Shown: piece after piece, positions 1 through 8,637 of the stretch
Layout: every line of letters starts with the position of its first letter
Numbering within the stretch: the first letter of the stretch is position 1
DNA from: CAYUHJ01 sp964444365
GTDB taxonomy: Bacteria; Planctomycetota; Planctomycetia; Gemmatales; Gemmataceae
Assembly: GCA_964444365.1 (NCBI GenBank)
Contig: CAYUHJ010000008.1
Coordinates: 24,283 to 88,282 of the forward strand
Length of the DNA: 64,000 bases
Reading direction: 5' to 3'
Translations under genes and position numbers: made by a program
Notes under the pieces: model-generated
Database searches by the model: none
Told to the model about the DNA's origin: nothing
The model's input: only the letters and a program-made list of their open reading frames with translations

Positions 1-627
1 CGCGAGGCGGCGGACGCCGTCTTCGCGTACTACCGGCAGGCCAGCCCGCTCTTCAACCTCGACCTCCCCTTCCTTCACGACGACCGGGCGGGCGAGGCGC
101 CAGCCGACCCGGACCCGCTCGGCGTCCGCCCCCTCCTCTCCGAGGCCGCCGCCCTCAAAACGGGCGAAGTCGCGGGCTGGGCCGTGGGCTATCGGAGGAA
201 AGCCGTCGTGGCGGTGGTCGGGGCGGTCTCGAAAGCGACGAACGGCCGCCCGACGTGCCGGGGGGTGCTCGACTACGTGGCCCGGGTGGCGGCCGAGTTA
301 TCGGACGTCAGGCTCGGGGAACTCTTCCGGGCACTCGTGTCGCCCGACCGCACGCCGCGAGAGGTCGCGGAGGCGGTCCGTCGAAACCGGGCCGGGTTGA
401 CCGAACTGGTTCGCACCACCGCCCGGCAGGCGACGAAGGGCGCGCGGGTCCAGCTGGCCCGGGCCCTCCGCGACTGCGGGCACTTCGACGAGGCCCTCGC
501 TGTGGCCGCGGACGCGGCGCGTCACTTCGGGACCGACACGTCCCTCGACCGGCTCCTGACCGGGCTCAGGAAGTACTGCTCAAACCCCGACGGAGTAACC
601 CCCACTAACCCGGATCGGCCGGGGTAG
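1..627 (+). CDS. C-terminal part of an uncharacterised protein (cut by window edge)
   Basis: The frame is open from base 1 to a TAG at 625-627, so about 208 codons of a longer gene are visible. A GTG at 184 is in frame, but it has no convincing ribosome binding site. The residues before it (for example VFAYYRQASPLFNLDLPFL) look as protein-like as those after it, so I read the GTG as internal. The last third contains a helical segment (RDCGHFDEALAVAADAARHF) that resembles a tetratricopeptide-type helix pair. I do not recognise the family and assign no function. The strand agrees with the next gene, but 384 bases separate them. Confidence 0.55.
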   Translation, partial: REAADAVFAYYRQASPLFNLDLPFLHDDRAGEAPADPDPLGVRPLLSEAAALKTGEVAGWAVGYRRKAVVAVVGAVSKATNGRPTCRGVLDYVARVAAELSDVRLGELFRALVSPDRTPREVAEAVRRNRAGLTELVRTTARQATKGARVQLARALRDCGHFDEALAVAADAARHFGTDTSLDRLLTGLRKYCSNPDGVTPTNPDRPG

Positions 628-1011
628 CGCACGGGTTGGCCCGGGCGAGCCGACGGTCCGCGACCCGGCACACCCGACACGGTTGCCGATTGTCGGCGCG
701 TGTGATTTATTTGGGGCGTCAGGTTCGCAACCACGCGAGGCGGCCCACGGGGCGTCAGGGCCGCCGGTGGAGCGAGGGGTGGCTGCACGAACTGACCAGG
801 GTGGCCTCCGACGGCCGGGGTGACCCCCGCCGCCGACCTCTGGCACCGGCCGGTGTGGTGGCTCTCGATAGACCCCCCGGAGAGCTGACCGTCCGAGGCG
901 GCGAAATCGAACCGGCACCCCGGGACGTCAGCCACCCGTTCCGGTCCGGGGCGACGGGCTCGTCGGCGGCTCATGGGACCTACCCCGGTGATATTGCCGT
1001 AGGAACAGGCC
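628..1011. other. Intergenic stretch without a recognisable gene
   Basis: Open frames here are short-lived and have arginine- and proline-rich translations typical of non-coding GC-rich DNA. I see no strong hairpin with a T-tract and no clear promoter. The last bases before 1012 (AGGAACAGGCC) provide a weak ribosome binding site for the next gene. Confidence 0.5.
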
Positions 1012-2422
1012 ATGCCTCGGAGAAGAACGAAACGGCCGGGCCCCCGACGCAAGCCGGAACTGCTCGTGGCGACGATCCTCGGCTGGGCGGACGCCCATCA
1101 CCGGGCGCGGGGCCGGTGGCCGACCGCCGAGAGCGGCCGGGTCCAGGAGAGCCCCTGGGAAACCTGGAACGGGGTGGACGCGGCGCTGCGGCGGGGGGTG
1201 GCGGAGCCTGCCCGGCGGCTCGTCACTCGCCCGGGTGCTGGCCGAGCACCGCGGGGTCCGCAACCTGGCCGCCCTGCCGCCCCTGTCCGTCCCGCAGATC
1301 CTGGGGTGGGCCGACGCACACAAGCAGGGCGCCGGGGAATGGCCGACACGGGAGTCCGGTGCCGTCCCCGCCGCGGAGGGCGAGACCTGGGGTGCGGTGG
1401 ACGCCGCCCTGAGTAACGGGGGCCGCGGGTTCCCCGGCGGGTCGTCCCTGGCACGAGTGCTGGCCGAGCACCGGGGCGTGCGGAACCCCAAGGGATTGCC
1501 CGAACTCAGCGTCGAACAGATCCTGTCGTGGGCCGATCAGTTCGCCGCGCGGGCCGGGCGCTGGCCGCAGAAGACGGACGGACCCATCCCGGGGCCTGCG
1601 GACGAAACCTGGGGCGCCGTGGATGACGCCCTGCGAAGCGGGGCCCGCGGCCTGCCTTCGGACTCTTCGCTGGCCCGGCTGCTGGCCGAGTACCGGAACG
1701 CCCGCAACCACTTGGGCCTATCGCCGTACACGACCGAGCAGATCCTCGATTGGGCCGACGCCCACTTCCGGCGGTTCGGGGCGTGGCCGACCAGCGGGTC
1801 CGGTCCCGTCGCCGACGCCCCCGGCGAAACGTGGCTGGCCGTCCAGCACGCGCTGGCCGGCGGCGGCCGCGGGCTGCCGGGCGGGTCATCGCTCGCAGGC
1901 CTGCTAGCCGAGCGCCGGGGCCGGCCGAACCACATGGCCCTGCCCCCGCTGGGCGTGGGGCAGATTCTGGCCTGGGCAGACGCTCATCACCGGCGGACCG
2001 GGGCGTGGCCGAACTGTTACTCGGGACCCGTCGAGGGGGCCCAGGGGGAGACGTGGCGGAAGGTCCACAATGCCCTCTACGCCGGGCAGCGGGGCCTGCC
2101 GGGCGGATCGTCGTTGGCCCGGCTGCTGGCCGAACACCGGAACGCCCGCTACCTGCGGGCCCTTCCCGGGCTGAGCGTCCGGCAGATCCTCGACTGGGCC
2201 GACGAGCACGTCCGGCGGACGGGAAGCTGGCCGAGGCACACGTCAGGGGCCGTTGGGGTGGCACCCGGTGAGACCTGGGCGGCCGTTGAAGCCGCCTTGC
2301 GGCGTGGCCTCCGCGGCCTCCCCGGGGGCTCCTCGCTCTTCCGCCTGTTGAAACATCATTGCCCGAAACCGGACCAGAGTCCCCCGCGCCGGGAACGGGA
2401 CGCTACGGACAGAGCTGGATAG
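1012..2422 (+). pseudogene. Modular 74-residue-repeat protein, one frameshift in a G6 run
   Basis: The protein consists of six copies of a repeat of about 74 residues. Each has the order QIL-WADAH, a WP motif, SGPV, GETW, a RGLPGGSSL segment and AEHRG-RN. Repeat 1 (from the ATG at 1012) is in a different frame from repeats 2-6. Removing one G from the G6 run at 1193-1198 gives a continuous RRGWRSLPGGSSL reading, so the break is a single-base insertion or an assembly error. The conserved tryptophans and predicted helices suggest a DNA-binding-type modular fold, and the layout recalls homing-endonuclease-associated repeats. That resemblance is inference; the family has no function I can name. 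A related five-repeat protein lies on the other strand at 4942-6084. Confidence 0.7.
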
Positions 2423-2778
2423 GCGAGGATGAGATCGGAACGGCACACTTTCCAAGGCTGTGGGACCACTACTTACCAGACCGAGCTGGGATCGGCCCCG
2501 GTCGAGTTCATCGACGGACTGATCCGCTCGGCTCGCTGACCGCCGGCGGGCATGGTCCGGGGCGGGGACAGGCGGCGACGTCAGCCGGGGAGGCGTTAGC
2601 ACCTGCGCTGGCCCGCGGACCGCAACACAGTCCGCGGGCCGAACGCGCCGCCCCCGAATGCGGGATTCCGCACCAGGGCGCGGCACCCGTCGAGTTGGCG
2701 AGGTATGACCCGGCCCTGCATGAAGTAGGAGAAGCGGTACGGATCGGGGCGGGCGCTCGCGACGAGGTCCCACTTCGA
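2423..2778. other. Convergent intergenic region
   Basis: This lies between the 3' ends of a plus-strand repeat gene and a minus-strand gene. Apart from the strong hairpin at 2610-2640 I see no feature and no coding signal. Confidence 0.5.
2610..2640. terminator. Hairpin between convergent genes
   Basis: GGCCCGCGGAC (2610-2620) and GTCCGCGGGCC (2630-2640) form an 11-bp perfect stem with a 9-base loop. It lies between convergent genes, as a bidirectional terminator would. Neither side has a T-tract, so intrinsic termination is only likely, not certain. Confidence 0.5.
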
Positions 2779-3849
2779 TTAGTTGCCCTCGGCCGGATCG
2801 CTCGATTGTCCGCGAACGACGGGAACGCCACCGCACCCCGCCTTCTCCAGGAGCTGCTCCACTTCGGCCTCGTATCCCGGTGCAGACTCGGGGCTGACTA
2901 CGACCTCAAGGATCGTGGCGGCGAGGCTCATCGGAAGATGAAACCCAGGAACTTTCTTGCTCCGAACCTCCTTGGATATCCGCTTGATCTCTTCCGCCTT
3001 CGGCACGCTGGCCTCAAGATAGGCTTCCACCCGTTCCCGATGGAAGTCCGGCCCCTCGTTGGTGAAGGGGCCAAACACCTTCCTGAAGTAGGCCACCGCA
3101 TCCTCTTGGGAATCGAATGCCAACCGCTCGTTCATGTTGAACGTTACGCGCTTCGAGACGGTGAAATTGATACCTGCCAACGCCGGCGACCGGGCGTAGA
3201 ACCTGACCTCTCTCTGGTGGCGGTACTTGCTTCGAACAAGCGAGAGGATGCCTTTGGCACCGTCGTTCAGTGTGAAGTAAACCCCATGGCTCACGTAGCC
3301 GACTTGGCAGACATCGGGTCGAGCGGCCTCAGGTCGGTTCTGAGCGCCAAGCAATGCCGCCTTGACCAGTCCGACCGTAGACCGCAGAGCTACACCGTCC
3401 TTGCTTTGCTTCTTTGCATGCCGGCCCGAGAACCACCACATCTTCGGGTCTACGCTCTCGTTCATCTGCCAGCACGAAGCCCCGTAAAGATCGGCGGCGG
3501 CCTCGATGGCGTCGTACAGATGCTCGTTGCTGAGCGACAGGTAGAGTTCGCGAAGAGCGGTCGCTTCCTTCTTACTCAACCCCTTCTTCTTGATCACTTT
3601 CTCGATGTACCTCTCCCTCTGCCTGCTCCGGGCGGGGAGCTTTCCCTCGAAGCGGTCTCGAAATGACCAAGGGTATCCAAACCAGAGTTGCCCCGGAGGC
3701 TGGAGCACGCCACCGCCCCGGGTGCTGATCCCCCACGTTGCATGGGCTGCGAACGGCTCAAGCATCGCGGCGAATTTCGTGGCGTTCATGTATCGCCAGA
3801 TCACGGTTTCCGGCTCGGGGGACCTGGGATCGGTGCTTGCCACAGTCAT
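2779..3849 (-). CDS. DUF2971-like protein
   Basis: This is a 356-residue soluble protein. The N-terminal segment runs IWRYMNATKFAAML, then LWFGYPWSFRDRFEGKLP, then a middle segment CWQMNESVDPKMWWFSG followed by VALRSTVGLVKAAL. That order (a Y-containing strand, a LWF.P..F.D.FEG motif, a C-W-M-WW segment and an RSTVG-type helix) matches the general pattern of DUF2971 proteins as I know it. Their function is unknown, and they often sit in accessory islands near nucleases. The codon usage is less GC-biased than that of the neighbours, which suggests horizontal acquisition. The family assignment is moderate; the gene itself is well supported by its length and its ordinary composition. Confidence 0.7.
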   Translation of the reverse strand: MTVASTDPRSPEPETVIWRYMNATKFAAMLEPFAAHATWGISTRGGGVLQPPGQLWFGYPWSFRDRFEGKLPARSRQRERYIEKVIKKKGLSKKEATALRELYLSLSNEHLYDAIEAAADLYGASCWQMNESVDPKMWWFSGRHAKKQSKDGVALRSTVGLVKAALLGAQNRPEAARPDVCQVGYVSHGVYFTLNDGAKGILSLVRSKYRHQREVRFYARSPALAGINFTVSKRVTFNMNERLAFDSQEDAVAYFRKVFGPFTNEGPDFHRERVEAYLEASVPKAEEIKRISKEVRSKKVPGFHLPMSLAATILEVVVSPESAPGYEAEVEQLLEKAGCGGVPVVRGQSSDPAEGN

Positions 3850-3885
3850 CGGCTCTCTCCGGCTCTGGTGCCAAGCTTACCTCGG

Positions 3886-4128
3886 GCTGCCCACGCCAAG
3901 GTTGAACAGGTGCGGGCGCTGCGGCCCCGGCAGTACCCGCGGCGGGTCTTCCTGCTGGGGCCGCTGCACGACACCGACTTCCGGAAGGACACGCCCGGGG
4001 GATGTTCGGGAGCAAGTGGTAATTCGACGTCGGCCCCTTTCAGGTCGGCGGGCGTAGAAGAGCTGGCGGCCAGGCTCCGCGAACTGACGTGGTCACAGGT
4101 CCGAAGCCTGAAAGACCTCGGCGGCTGA
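3886..4128 (+). pseudogene. Possible 3' remnant of a gene
   Basis: One plus-strand frame between 3886 and the TGA at 4126-4128 reads like a protein C-terminus. It contains RVFLLGPLHDTDFRKD and then VEELAARLRELTWSQVRSLK. The frame continues upstream only by overlapping the 5' end of the opposite-strand DUF2971-like gene, and no plausible start precedes it. I take it as a decayed fragment or chance; the support is weak. Confidence 0.2.
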
Positions 4129-4202
4129 ACACTTGCGGACGCTGGTAACAAGTAGCCGGTGGGCGAGCACGGCCCCAGTAGCGTGAGGAGCGTAGGCGCG
4201 TC

Positions 4203-4886
4203 ATGGCACGAGTCACATGTCCCGCAGAAGCCGCGCGGAGCGAACACTGGCTGCGGGTCCTGGTGAACGAGCACCCGGGACTTCTCGCGACCCGGACGGC
4301 CGACGCGCTCGGCTGGCCGGCCGGAGAGACACCCACCTGGCTCTCCCCGGTCGCGGCGGACGACCATGCCGAGTACCGCGACGAGTGCTTCCTCGCCCGG
4401 CTCGGGATTCAGGCACCGGCGGTCCCCCTCGACCAGTTCTGGCCGCGGAAGGGACCGCAGTGGGACGGGCTGGGGACCGCCACGGGCGGCCGTCCGATCC
4501 TGATCGAGGCGAAGGCCCACGTCGAGGAGACGGTCACGAGCCCGTGTGCGGCCGGCGGGCGGTCGCTGACGCTGATCCAGCAGTCCCTGACCCGGCTCAA
4601 GGCGTTCCTCGGTTCCGGCTCGCCGCACGACTGGTCCCGCCTGTACTACCAGTACACGAACCGCCTCGCCCACCTGTACTACCTGCGGGAGCTGAACCGG
4701 ATCGACGCCTACCTCGTGCTCGTCTACTTCTGCCACGCCCCCGACGTGCCGCGGCCCGTCAGCGAGGACGAGTGGCGGGGGGCCATCCGCCTCCTGAAGT
4801 GTACCTTGGGCCTCGGCCGGGCCCACCGCCTGTCCCCGTACGTCGCCGAGGTCTTCATCGACGCACGCCAGCTCGCGCCGGCTTGA
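4203..4886 (+). CDS. PD-(D/E)XK nuclease-like protein
   Basis: This 227-residue protein has a core reading WPRKGPQWDGLG, ten variable residues, then ILIEAKAHVEE at about residues 80-105. A buried strand carrying D, followed by a strand with E-x-K, is the signature of the PD-(D/E)XK nuclease fold. The flanking helices (RLYYQYTNRLAHLYYLREL) are aromatic-rich. The spacing and the GPQWDGL plus EAKAH pair match a group of uncharacterised bacterial proteins I have seen, but I cannot name a substrate. The ATG at 4203 is the only early start. It stands alone between a minus-strand gene and a minus-strand repeat protein. Confidence 0.75.
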   Translation: MARVTCPAEAARSEHWLRVLVNEHPGLLATRTADALGWPAGETPTWLSPVAADDHAEYRDECFLARLGIQAPAVPLDQFWPRKGPQWDGLGTATGGRPILIEAKAHVEETVTSPCAAGGRSLTLIQQSLTRLKAFLGSGSPHDWSRLYYQYTNRLAHLYYLRELNRIDAYLVLVYFCHAPDVPRPVSEDEWRGAIRLLKCTLGLGRAHRLSPYVAEVFIDARQLAPA

Positions 4887-4941
4887 CCCCCGGCCGGCGC
4901 GGCCGCCCCGAACCTTGTGAGCCGGGTGGCACGCCCGGGAG

Positions 4942-6084
4942 TCAACCCTGCCGACACTCCCGGACCACCCGCGCCAGCGTCGTTCCCCCGGGTAATCCCC
5001 GCCGGCCCTTCTGCAGGGCGTTCGCCACGGCCCCCCACGTCTCACCCGGCACACCCGGGATCGGGCCCGACAGGGCCGTCGGCCACCGGCCGGTCAGGCC
5101 GTGGTGCGCCCGCACCCACCCCCGGATGTTCTCCAGGGTGAGCGGCGGCACGACTGCGGGGTTCCGCCGGCCGCACTCCCGGGCGAGCAACCGGGCCAGG
5201 GTGTCGCCCCCGGGGAGCCCGCGCAGCCCGCCGGCGAGGGCGGCCTGGACGGCAGCCCAGGTCTCACCGGGGGCGTCCGGGATCGGGCCGGAGTGCACTG
5301 TCGGCCACTTTCCGGTCCGGGCCTTGTGAGCCTCGGCCCACCCCGTGATCTGCCCCACCGCTAGCGGGGGGAGTTCGGCCTTGTTCCTCACGCCCCGGTG
5401 GCGGGCGAGGAACTTCGCGAGCGAGTCGCCGCCGGTTAGCCCCCGACTGCCCTTGATGAGGGCGTTCTCGACCCCGCCCCAGGTCTCCGCGGGGGCGGCG
5501 AGGACCGGCCCGGCATCGTGCCGCGGGTAGTGCCCGGTACGCCGGCGGTGGTCGTCGGCCCAGGCCAGGATCAGCGCCGCGGTCAGGGGCGGGACGGCCA
5601 TGTGGTTCCGGACCCCGCGGTGCTGTTCGAGCAGCCGGGGCAGGCTGCCTCCCCCGGGAAGGCCCCGCTTCCCGCGGACCAGGGCCGAGTGGATCGCCGT
5701 CCAGGTCGTGCCCCGCGGGGCACCCGGGATCTGGGTCGAGTCGTGCGGGTCGGGCCAGTCGCCAGTCCGGCGGTGGTGGACGTCGGCCCAGCCGAGGATC
5801 TCGGGGACGGTGATGCCCGGCGGCAGGTTGTGGTGCGGCCGGCCGCGATGTTCCAGCAGGAGCTTGGCCAGCGTCGTGCCGCCGGGCAGGCCCCGGTGCC
5901 CGAAGGCCAGGGCGGCGTCGATCGCGCCCCACTTCTCGTCCGCCGTCCCGGCGACGGGGCCGTCCTCGTTGGTCGGCCACCGGCCGTGGGCCCGGTGGAA
6001 CTCGTCGCACCAGCGGAGGATCTGGGCGACGGTGTGCGGCGGCTTCGTGGCCCGGGGGCGGATCGGGAGCTTGGGCGGGCGCAT
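4942..6084 (-). CDS. Modular 74-residue-repeat protein (five repeats)
   Basis: The 380-residue protein has five intact copies of the same unit seen in the gene at 1012-2422. Each reads roughly IL-WAD-H, R-TG-WP, SGPI, GETW-AV, G-RGLPGG-LA-LL and RG-RN. The N-terminus (MRPPKLPIRPRATKPP) is a short basic lead. There is no signal peptide or membrane segment. The scaffold positions are strongly conserved between copies while the residues around the WP and GETW motifs vary, as expected for a modular binding protein. The function is unknown, and DNA binding is inference. It lies 3' to 3' with the nuclease-like gene at 4203-4886, only 55 bases apart. Confidence 0.8.
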   Translation of the reverse strand: MRPPKLPIRPRATKPPHTVAQILRWCDEFHRAHGRWPTNEDGPVAGTADEKWGAIDAALAFGHRGLPGGTTLAKLLLEHRGRPHHNLPPGITVPEILGWADVHHRRTGDWPDPHDSTQIPGAPRGTTWTAIHSALVRGKRGLPGGGSLPRLLEQHRGVRNHMAVPPLTAALILAWADDHRRRTGHYPRHDAGPVLAAPAETWGGVENALIKGSRGLTGGDSLAKFLARHRGVRNKAELPPLAVGQITGWAEAHKARTGKWPTVHSGPIPDAPGETWAAVQAALAGGLRGLPGGDTLARLLARECGRRNPAVVPPLTLENIRGWVRAHHGLTGRWPTALSGPIPGVPGETWGAVANALQKGRRGLPGGTTLARVVRECRQG

Positions 6085-6235
6085 CGGAGTACCGGGGTTT
6101 CCCAGGCAGAATCCCGCTTCGGTTCGGGCCTCGGATGTGGAATCCGCCAGGCGCCGGCAACGGACAACAGGTGCGGGAAAGATTGGGTGGGGGTTGTGTC
6201 GCCGTGAAGGACCGATCAGCCGCCGGGGAGGCCGG

Positions 6236-7013
6236 TCAGTGGCCGAAACTCCGCACGACGATCCGCCGGTCCAGCGGGTAGGTCGGGCGGGCCTCCTGCT
6301 CGGCGTACTGCTCTAGTTCCGTCAGCTTGGCCGGGTCGATCCGGCTCTCGGCCCGCATCACGAACCAACTCACGTCCTCGCTGTACGGCTCGCTCGTCAG
6401 CGACCCCTCGTAGTGGAACCAGTTCGTCAGGTCGGGGCTCTTCCCGTCCGGCCCCCTCGGAAAGAAGTCGAGCGGGTTGATCTCGGCCTCGCCCCCGGCG
6501 TCCCCGGCCCGGAACTTCCGCAGCGACGACCCGGCCCTGGCCCGGTCCCGCAGGACCTCGTTGAACCGCTCCAGCCCGCCGCCCGGCACCGCCCCGGCCG
6601 CCTCGTGGTACAGGATGCCGACGACCACCTTCGGGTCGGCCAGGGTCATCCCCTGGCGGGCGTGGACCAGATGCCCGGCGAGAAGCTGGCCGCTCCCGCG
6701 CCACCGTCATCCCCTGGCGGGCGTGGACCAGATGCACTTCGTAGTCCCGCTGCCCGGCCGTGTCGATGACGTGCTCGGACCCGAAGTGGATGTGGACCCG
6801 GCGCAACTCGTACACGTCGCCCCGGAAGAGAACGGCCGGGTACGGCGGCTTATCGAGTTCAAAGTTGCCGTGGCTCGGGTGCAGGCCGACGAAGTGGCCG
6901 TGGTACTTGTCGTCCTTGTACTCGATGCGGAACACGTCCTCCGGCCTCGCAAGCCGGAACGCCTCGCCGGTGACGAGCCTGACCGGCGACTGCCGAGTAC
7001 CGATGACGGGCAT
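6236..7013 (-). pseudogene. Alpha-class carbonic anhydrase, frame broken by a 61-bp duplication
   Basis: Two minus-strand frames together encode a complete alpha carbonic anhydrase, which interconverts CO2 and bicarbonate with zinc. The first gives IGTRQSPV near the N-terminus, the zinc ligands in HIHFGSEH and the third histidine in YEVHLVH. The second gives HLVHARQGMTLADPKVVVGI and the C-terminal half (NPLDFFPRG, TNWFHYEGSLTSEP). The change of frame coincides with a 30-bp direct repeat (6645-6674 and 6706-6735). Deleting 61 bp restores one frame of about 240 residues. No signal peptide is seen, so the ancestor was probably cytoplasmic. The ATG at 7013 has GGAG upstream. As drawn, the product lacks its C-terminal half and should be inactive. 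Confidence 0.8.
6645..6735. repeat. 30-bp direct repeat inside the carbonic anhydrase gene
   Basis: The sequence from GTCATCCCCTGG to GGACCAGATGC occurs at 6645-6674 and again at 6706-6735. The copies are identical and start 61 bp apart, with a 31-bp unique spacer. The 61-bp period is not a multiple of three, which explains the frameshift. Confidence 0.9.
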
Positions 7014-7108
7014 CAGGTTCACTCCGGGGCGGTGGCCGCCGCCCCAAAAAGGGCGGGCGGCGAGGGCGATTCTACCACGGCCCGGCTGACAGGTTGTTCG
7101 CCCGCCCG

Positions 7109-7438
7109 TTATTTCCCCGGCAGCGTGTCCACGAACCTCTTCGCCCGCTCGATCCAGTCCGCCAACCGGGCGTCGTCCTCGATGCCTTCCGGCTCGACCA
7201 GCACCCAGTTCCGCATCGGCCGGCCGGTGATGTCGAACGCCCGGACGTGCGCCTCCCGCAGCGCCGCCTCCCCCTCGCGGGGGCCGAGGCGGGCGACGAG
7301 GGAGTCCTTCCAGACCCCGACGAGCAGGTTGCCGTTGAGTAGGAAGCAGACGCCGCCGAACATCTTCTTCTCCCCAACGCCCTTCGTCCGGGACAGTGCG
7401 TCTCGGATGCGAGCGGCGAGGGACTTGTCAAAGGCCAT
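7109..7438 (-). CDS. TfoX N-terminal domain protein
   Basis: The 109-residue product (starting MAFDKSLAARIRDAL) consists only of the TfoX/Sxy N-terminal domain. The diagnostic stretch GVGEKKMFGGVCFLLNGNLL is followed by VGVWKDSLVARLG and DITGRPMRNWVLVEPEG. Single-domain members of this family are widespread and mostly uncharacterised. The name comes from the competence regulator TfoX, and I do not infer competence here. I chose the ATG at 7438 rather than a start 18 bases upstream because CAGGAG lies about seven bases before it. It stands upstream of the carbonic anhydrase remnant on the same strand with a GC-rich hairpin-like spacer. Confidence 0.85.
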   Translation of the reverse strand: MAFDKSLAARIRDALSRTKGVGEKKMFGGVCFLLNGNLLVGVWKDSLVARLGPREGEAALREAHVRAFDITGRPMRNWVLVEPEGIEDDARLADWIERAKRFVDTLPGK

Positions 7439-7665
7439 AGCCCGCTCCTGCCCCACCAGCGACGGTGGGTTGCCGACGAAGACGGCCGGGGACGCGAGTC
7501 GGCGGGGGGATCGGGCGGGAGGCCGTTCCCGCCCGGGGTGAAAGGTACGGCGGCGCGTCCCCCTTCCCTTTCGGCTTTGCCGGCCGCAATGGTCAGGGAA
7601 TCTGGTGTGGGCCCAGGCTTACCGCAACACCCGCCTCCGGCAACGAGCGGTCCGCCCGACCCATC

Positions 7666-7705
7666 TTGACTGTATTGCGGTGTGCAATACATAATGCGGG
7701 GGAGG
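7666..7705 (+). promoter_or_regulatory. Promoter and operator of the DUF1778/GNAT toxin-antitoxin operon
   Basis: TTGACT (7666-7671) and CATAAT (7690-7695) form a sigma-70-type promoter with an 18-base spacer. Inside the spacer and overlapping the -10 lies an inverted repeat, TGTATTGC (7671-7678) and GCAATACA (7684-7691), with a 5-base centre. GGAGG at 7701-7705 is the ribosome binding site of the antitoxin. The layout fits repression by the antitoxin or the toxin-antitoxin complex. Confidence 0.75.
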
Positions 7706-7710
7706 TTCCC

Positions 7711-8007
7711 ATGGCCAGGTCCCGCGCGAACGGCTCGCCCCGCCCCCCCAGCCCGCTCATGGTCCGGCTCGACGAGGAGGGCAAGGACGTCCTCGCCCGG
7801 GCCGCCGGGCTCCGGCGGATCAGTGTCAGCGACTACGTCCGCCAGGTGACCGTCGCCCAGGCCCGCAAGGAGGTCGAGGCGGCCGAGGACCGGACTATCG
7901 CCCTGACCCCCGACGAGCAGCTCGCCTTCTGGACCGCCCTGAGCGAGCCGGCGAAGCTCACCCCGGCCCAGAAGCGGCTCGGCCGGCTGATGCGGGGTGA
8001 GGGGTGA
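7711..8007 (+). CDS. DUF1778 (TacA-type) antitoxin
   Basis: The 98-residue protein starts at the ATG at 7711 behind GGAGG. A ribbon-helix-helix N-terminal region (MVRLDEEGKDVLARAAGLRR, then ISVSDYVRQVTV) is followed by ALTPDEQLAFWTALSEPAKLTPAQKRLGRLM. This is the standard DUF1778 arrangement, in which the C-terminal tail wraps the acetyltransferase toxin. The gene overlaps the toxin start by four bases (GTGA at 8004-8007), so the pair is translationally coupled. The antitoxin should neutralise the toxin and repress the promoter through the inverted repeat at 7671-7691. Confidence 0.85.
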   Translation: MARSRANGSPRPPSPLMVRLDEEGKDVLARAAGLRRISVSDYVRQVTVAQARKEVEAAEDRTIALTPDEQLAFWTALSEPAKLTPAQKRLGRLMRGEG

Positions 8008-8525
8008 GCGGCGTCCACTTCCCCGACGGGTTCCGGCTGGAGCGACTCGCGAAGGCCCACCCCCGGAAGGCGTTCGCCAGCGGGACCGCGCCGGTGGACG
8101 ACTGGCTGCACGCGAAGGCGCTGCAGAACCAGGATAAGCACCTGTCGGTGACCAAGGTGTTGCTGGACGAGACCGGGGCCGTCGCCGGGTACTACACCCT
8201 GGCCACCGGGCAGGTGGACTTCGGCGACCTGCCGGCGGACGTGGCCAAGAAGCTGCCCCGGCGGATGCTCCCGGTCGCCGTCCTCGCGTGGCTCGGGGTG
8301 GCCGCCGACCGGCAGGGTCAGGGGCTGGGCCGGTTGCTGCTCGCCCAGGCGCTGCGGGACTGCCACGAGGCCGGCCGGACGTTCGCCTTCATCGCCGTGA
8401 TCCTCGACTGCATCGACGACGCCGCAAAAGCGTTCTACCGGCACTTCGACTTCGCCGAGTTGCCGGGGCACCCGTACCGGCTGTTCCTCACGGCCGCCCA
8501 ACTCGACGCGATGATGACCGGATAA
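8004..8525 (+). CDS. GNAT acetyltransferase toxin (TacT/AtaT type)
   Basis: The 173-residue product starts at a GTG overlapping the antitoxin stop. It is a GNAT fold whose acetyl-CoA site is VAADRQGQGLGRLLLAQAL (about residues 98-116, RQGQGLG motif), followed by AFYRHFDFAELP. Known toxins of this family acetylate charged aminoacyl-tRNAs and block translation. That role follows from the family and the DUF1778 partner, and nothing in the sequence shows which tRNA is modified. The length is typical. It is the last gene of the operon; the next gene starts 112 bases downstream. Confidence 0.85.
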   Translation: MSGVHFPDGFRLERLAKAHPRKAFASGTAPVDDWLHAKALQNQDKHLSVTKVLLDETGAVAGYYTLATGQVDFGDLPADVAKKLPRRMLPVAVLAWLGVAADRQGQGLGRLLLAQALRDCHEAGRTFAFIAVILDCIDDAAKAFYRHFDFAELPGHPYRLFLTAAQLDAMMTG

Positions 8526-8637
8526 CAGACGGCGAGCCGGGTGTCGATCTTCATGTGGCAGTGGCTGGTCGTGGCTGCAGCGGCAGTGTGCGTTCAGACA
8601 GCCCAGTCGTCACGATCAACTTCGGAGTGGGCAGAGT

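Noticed and set aside
7513..7534. The GGGCGGGA/TCCCGCCC hairpin as a terminator
   Set aside because: It lies between two divergent starts (TfoX-N gene and antitoxin gene), where no transcript ends, and it has no T-tract.
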